32,665 bases of DNA from an uncultured Alphaproteobacteria bacterium (GTDB lineage: Bacteria; Pseudomonadota; Alphaproteobacteria; Rs-D84). Each line of letters opens with the position of its first letter. Position 1 is the first letter of the stretch. The translations under genes and the position numbers were made by a program. Where the stretch lies: assembly GCA_904502095.1 (NCBI GenBank), contig CAJGDG010000012.1:1-32665 (forward strand), written 5' to 3'. The notes beneath the pieces were generated by a model. The model searched no databases, was not told where the DNA came from, and worked only from the letters and a program-made list of their open reading frames with translations. Below, one piece after another: positions 32,289 through 32,665 of this stretch.

Positions 32289-32327
32289 GGCAAAGCGGAC
32301 TCGAACCAGCGACATACGGATTAACAG
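32289..32327 (-). pseudogene. 3'-half remnant of a tRNA-Asn gene (attachment-site scar)
   Basis: Read on the minus strand it begins in an anticodon loop, CTGTTAA with anticodon GTT, then TCCGT, a variable loop and a T arm with GGTTCGAGTCC, and ends in an acceptor-like CTTTGCC. The 5' half is absent: the bases before the loop cannot form the anticodon stem. The T stem seems to have lost one base, so it is not a functional tRNA. A break at the anticodon loop is where many tyrosine recombinases cross over. The geometry puts the element to the right, toward the HipA-like gene. Confidence 0.65.
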
Positions 32328-32412
32328 CAAGTTCTTGATTTCAGGGCTTTTTTTACGACATGTCGTGTTGACCCAGATTCCCGCCACTTTTTGCACATAT
32401 CTGTGTATGCGC

Positions 32413-32473
32413 CGTATAGCTGTTTTTTAGTATGTAGCAATTATGTAGCAAAAAAATTGCACTATCGTATAGC
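32413..32473. repeat. Short repeated boxes next to the tRNA-Asn scar
   Basis: ATGTAGCAA occurs at 32432 and 32443, 11 bp apart (one helical turn). CGTATAGC occurs at 32413 and 32466. Paired boxes beside an attachment site resemble arm-type integrase binding sites; this is inference. The rest of 32330-32546 shows no gene. Confidence 0.45.
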
Positions 32474-32546
32474 CACAAGTGTCTAAATCATACAAAAATG
32501 ACGTCAGCTAAAAATGAAATTACGGAATGCGTTTGTCGGGCAATAA

Positions 32547-32665
32547 TCATACCTTGAATGCGGGTGCCATACGGTTGATTTCTGCTTGTGGTAAACCATA
32601 GCGTCTGGCAACGGTTTGCCAATTTTTTAGCACATTTATCATGCTGTTTGCAATTTCTTCTGCCT
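32547..32665 (-). CDS. C-terminal end of a HipA-like kinase (partial)
   Basis: The frame runs off the right edge; the last 39 codons are visible, ending at TGA. The tail reads WQTVARRYGLPQAEINRM followed by APAFKV, resembling the end of HipA-family Ser/Thr kinase toxins (a helix with Trp, then GL/GI..xEI..M..AF). If so, a HipB-like antitoxin gene should lie just beyond the edge. Placement next to a tRNA scar fits a mobile island. A short tail alone cannot prove the family. Confidence 0.5.
   Translation of the reverse strand, partial: AEEIANSMINVLKNWQTVARRYGLPQAEINRMAPAFKV

Noticed and set aside
32413..32473. CRISPR-like array from the repeated boxes
   Set aside because: The boxes are 8-9 bp, only two copies each, with irregular spacing and no cas genes.

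Overview
The window looks like a core chromosomal segment of a small-genome, AT-leaning alphaproteobacterium. It carries Gram-negative envelope genes (OMP, lipoprotein, SecG, LepB, a DD-carboxypeptidase), RNase J, and a tight housekeeping operon layout (tilS-ftsH, queA-tgt, groES-groEL, holB-tatD-smpB, lepB-rnc). Many small membrane proteins are unplaced. A host-associated lifestyle, such as a gut or protist-associated clade, is my inference and is not proven by the sequence.

Layout. 1-3600: tail of a plus-strand gene, a cold-shock protein, an unknown gene with a possible RelA/SpoT-like fold, and lysS, whose leader looks like a peptide attenuator. 3750-5458: tRNA-Gly(GCC) and small membrane or unknown proteins. 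5451-9302: tgt, queA, era and the divergent dcd. 9329-14000: an MBL-fold hydrolase, ftsH, tilS, a LOG-family protein, a YggU-family protein and a HIT protein. 14046-19433: groES-groEL, then a probably leaderless D-Ala-D-Ala carboxypeptidase gene followed by holB, tatD and smpB. 19457-21458: a strongly folded leader and RNase J. 21482-25150: OMP, small membrane proteins, a bactofilin-like protein, a lipoprotein hydrolase and a GNAT protein. 25174-28648: secG, rnc, lepB and comM.

28650-32665 is accessory in character. An orphan 475-residue gene lies between two near-identical 45-bp repeats. It is followed by a T-box riboswitch in front of an archaeal-type, probably non-discriminating, aspartyl-tRNA synthetase. 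Beyond that are a 3'-half tRNA-Asn remnant, short repeated boxes and the end of a HipA-like gene, which together look like the left edge of an integrated element.

The most exciting item is the T-box at 30655-30923. T-boxes are typical of Firmicutes and Actinobacteria and I know of none established in Alphaproteobacteria. It has the 7-nt UGGCACC bulge in a foldable antiterminator/antisequestrator. A mutually exclusive helix can mask the ribosome binding site, so it looks like a translational switch. Candidate GAAC specifiers fit Asn (and Glu). The second is the lysS leader, which combines a Lys-containing peptide with mutually exclusive terminator and antiterminator helices. The third is a recurring leaderless-promoter layout in which the -10 hexamer ends 7-8 nt before the ATG of several genes.
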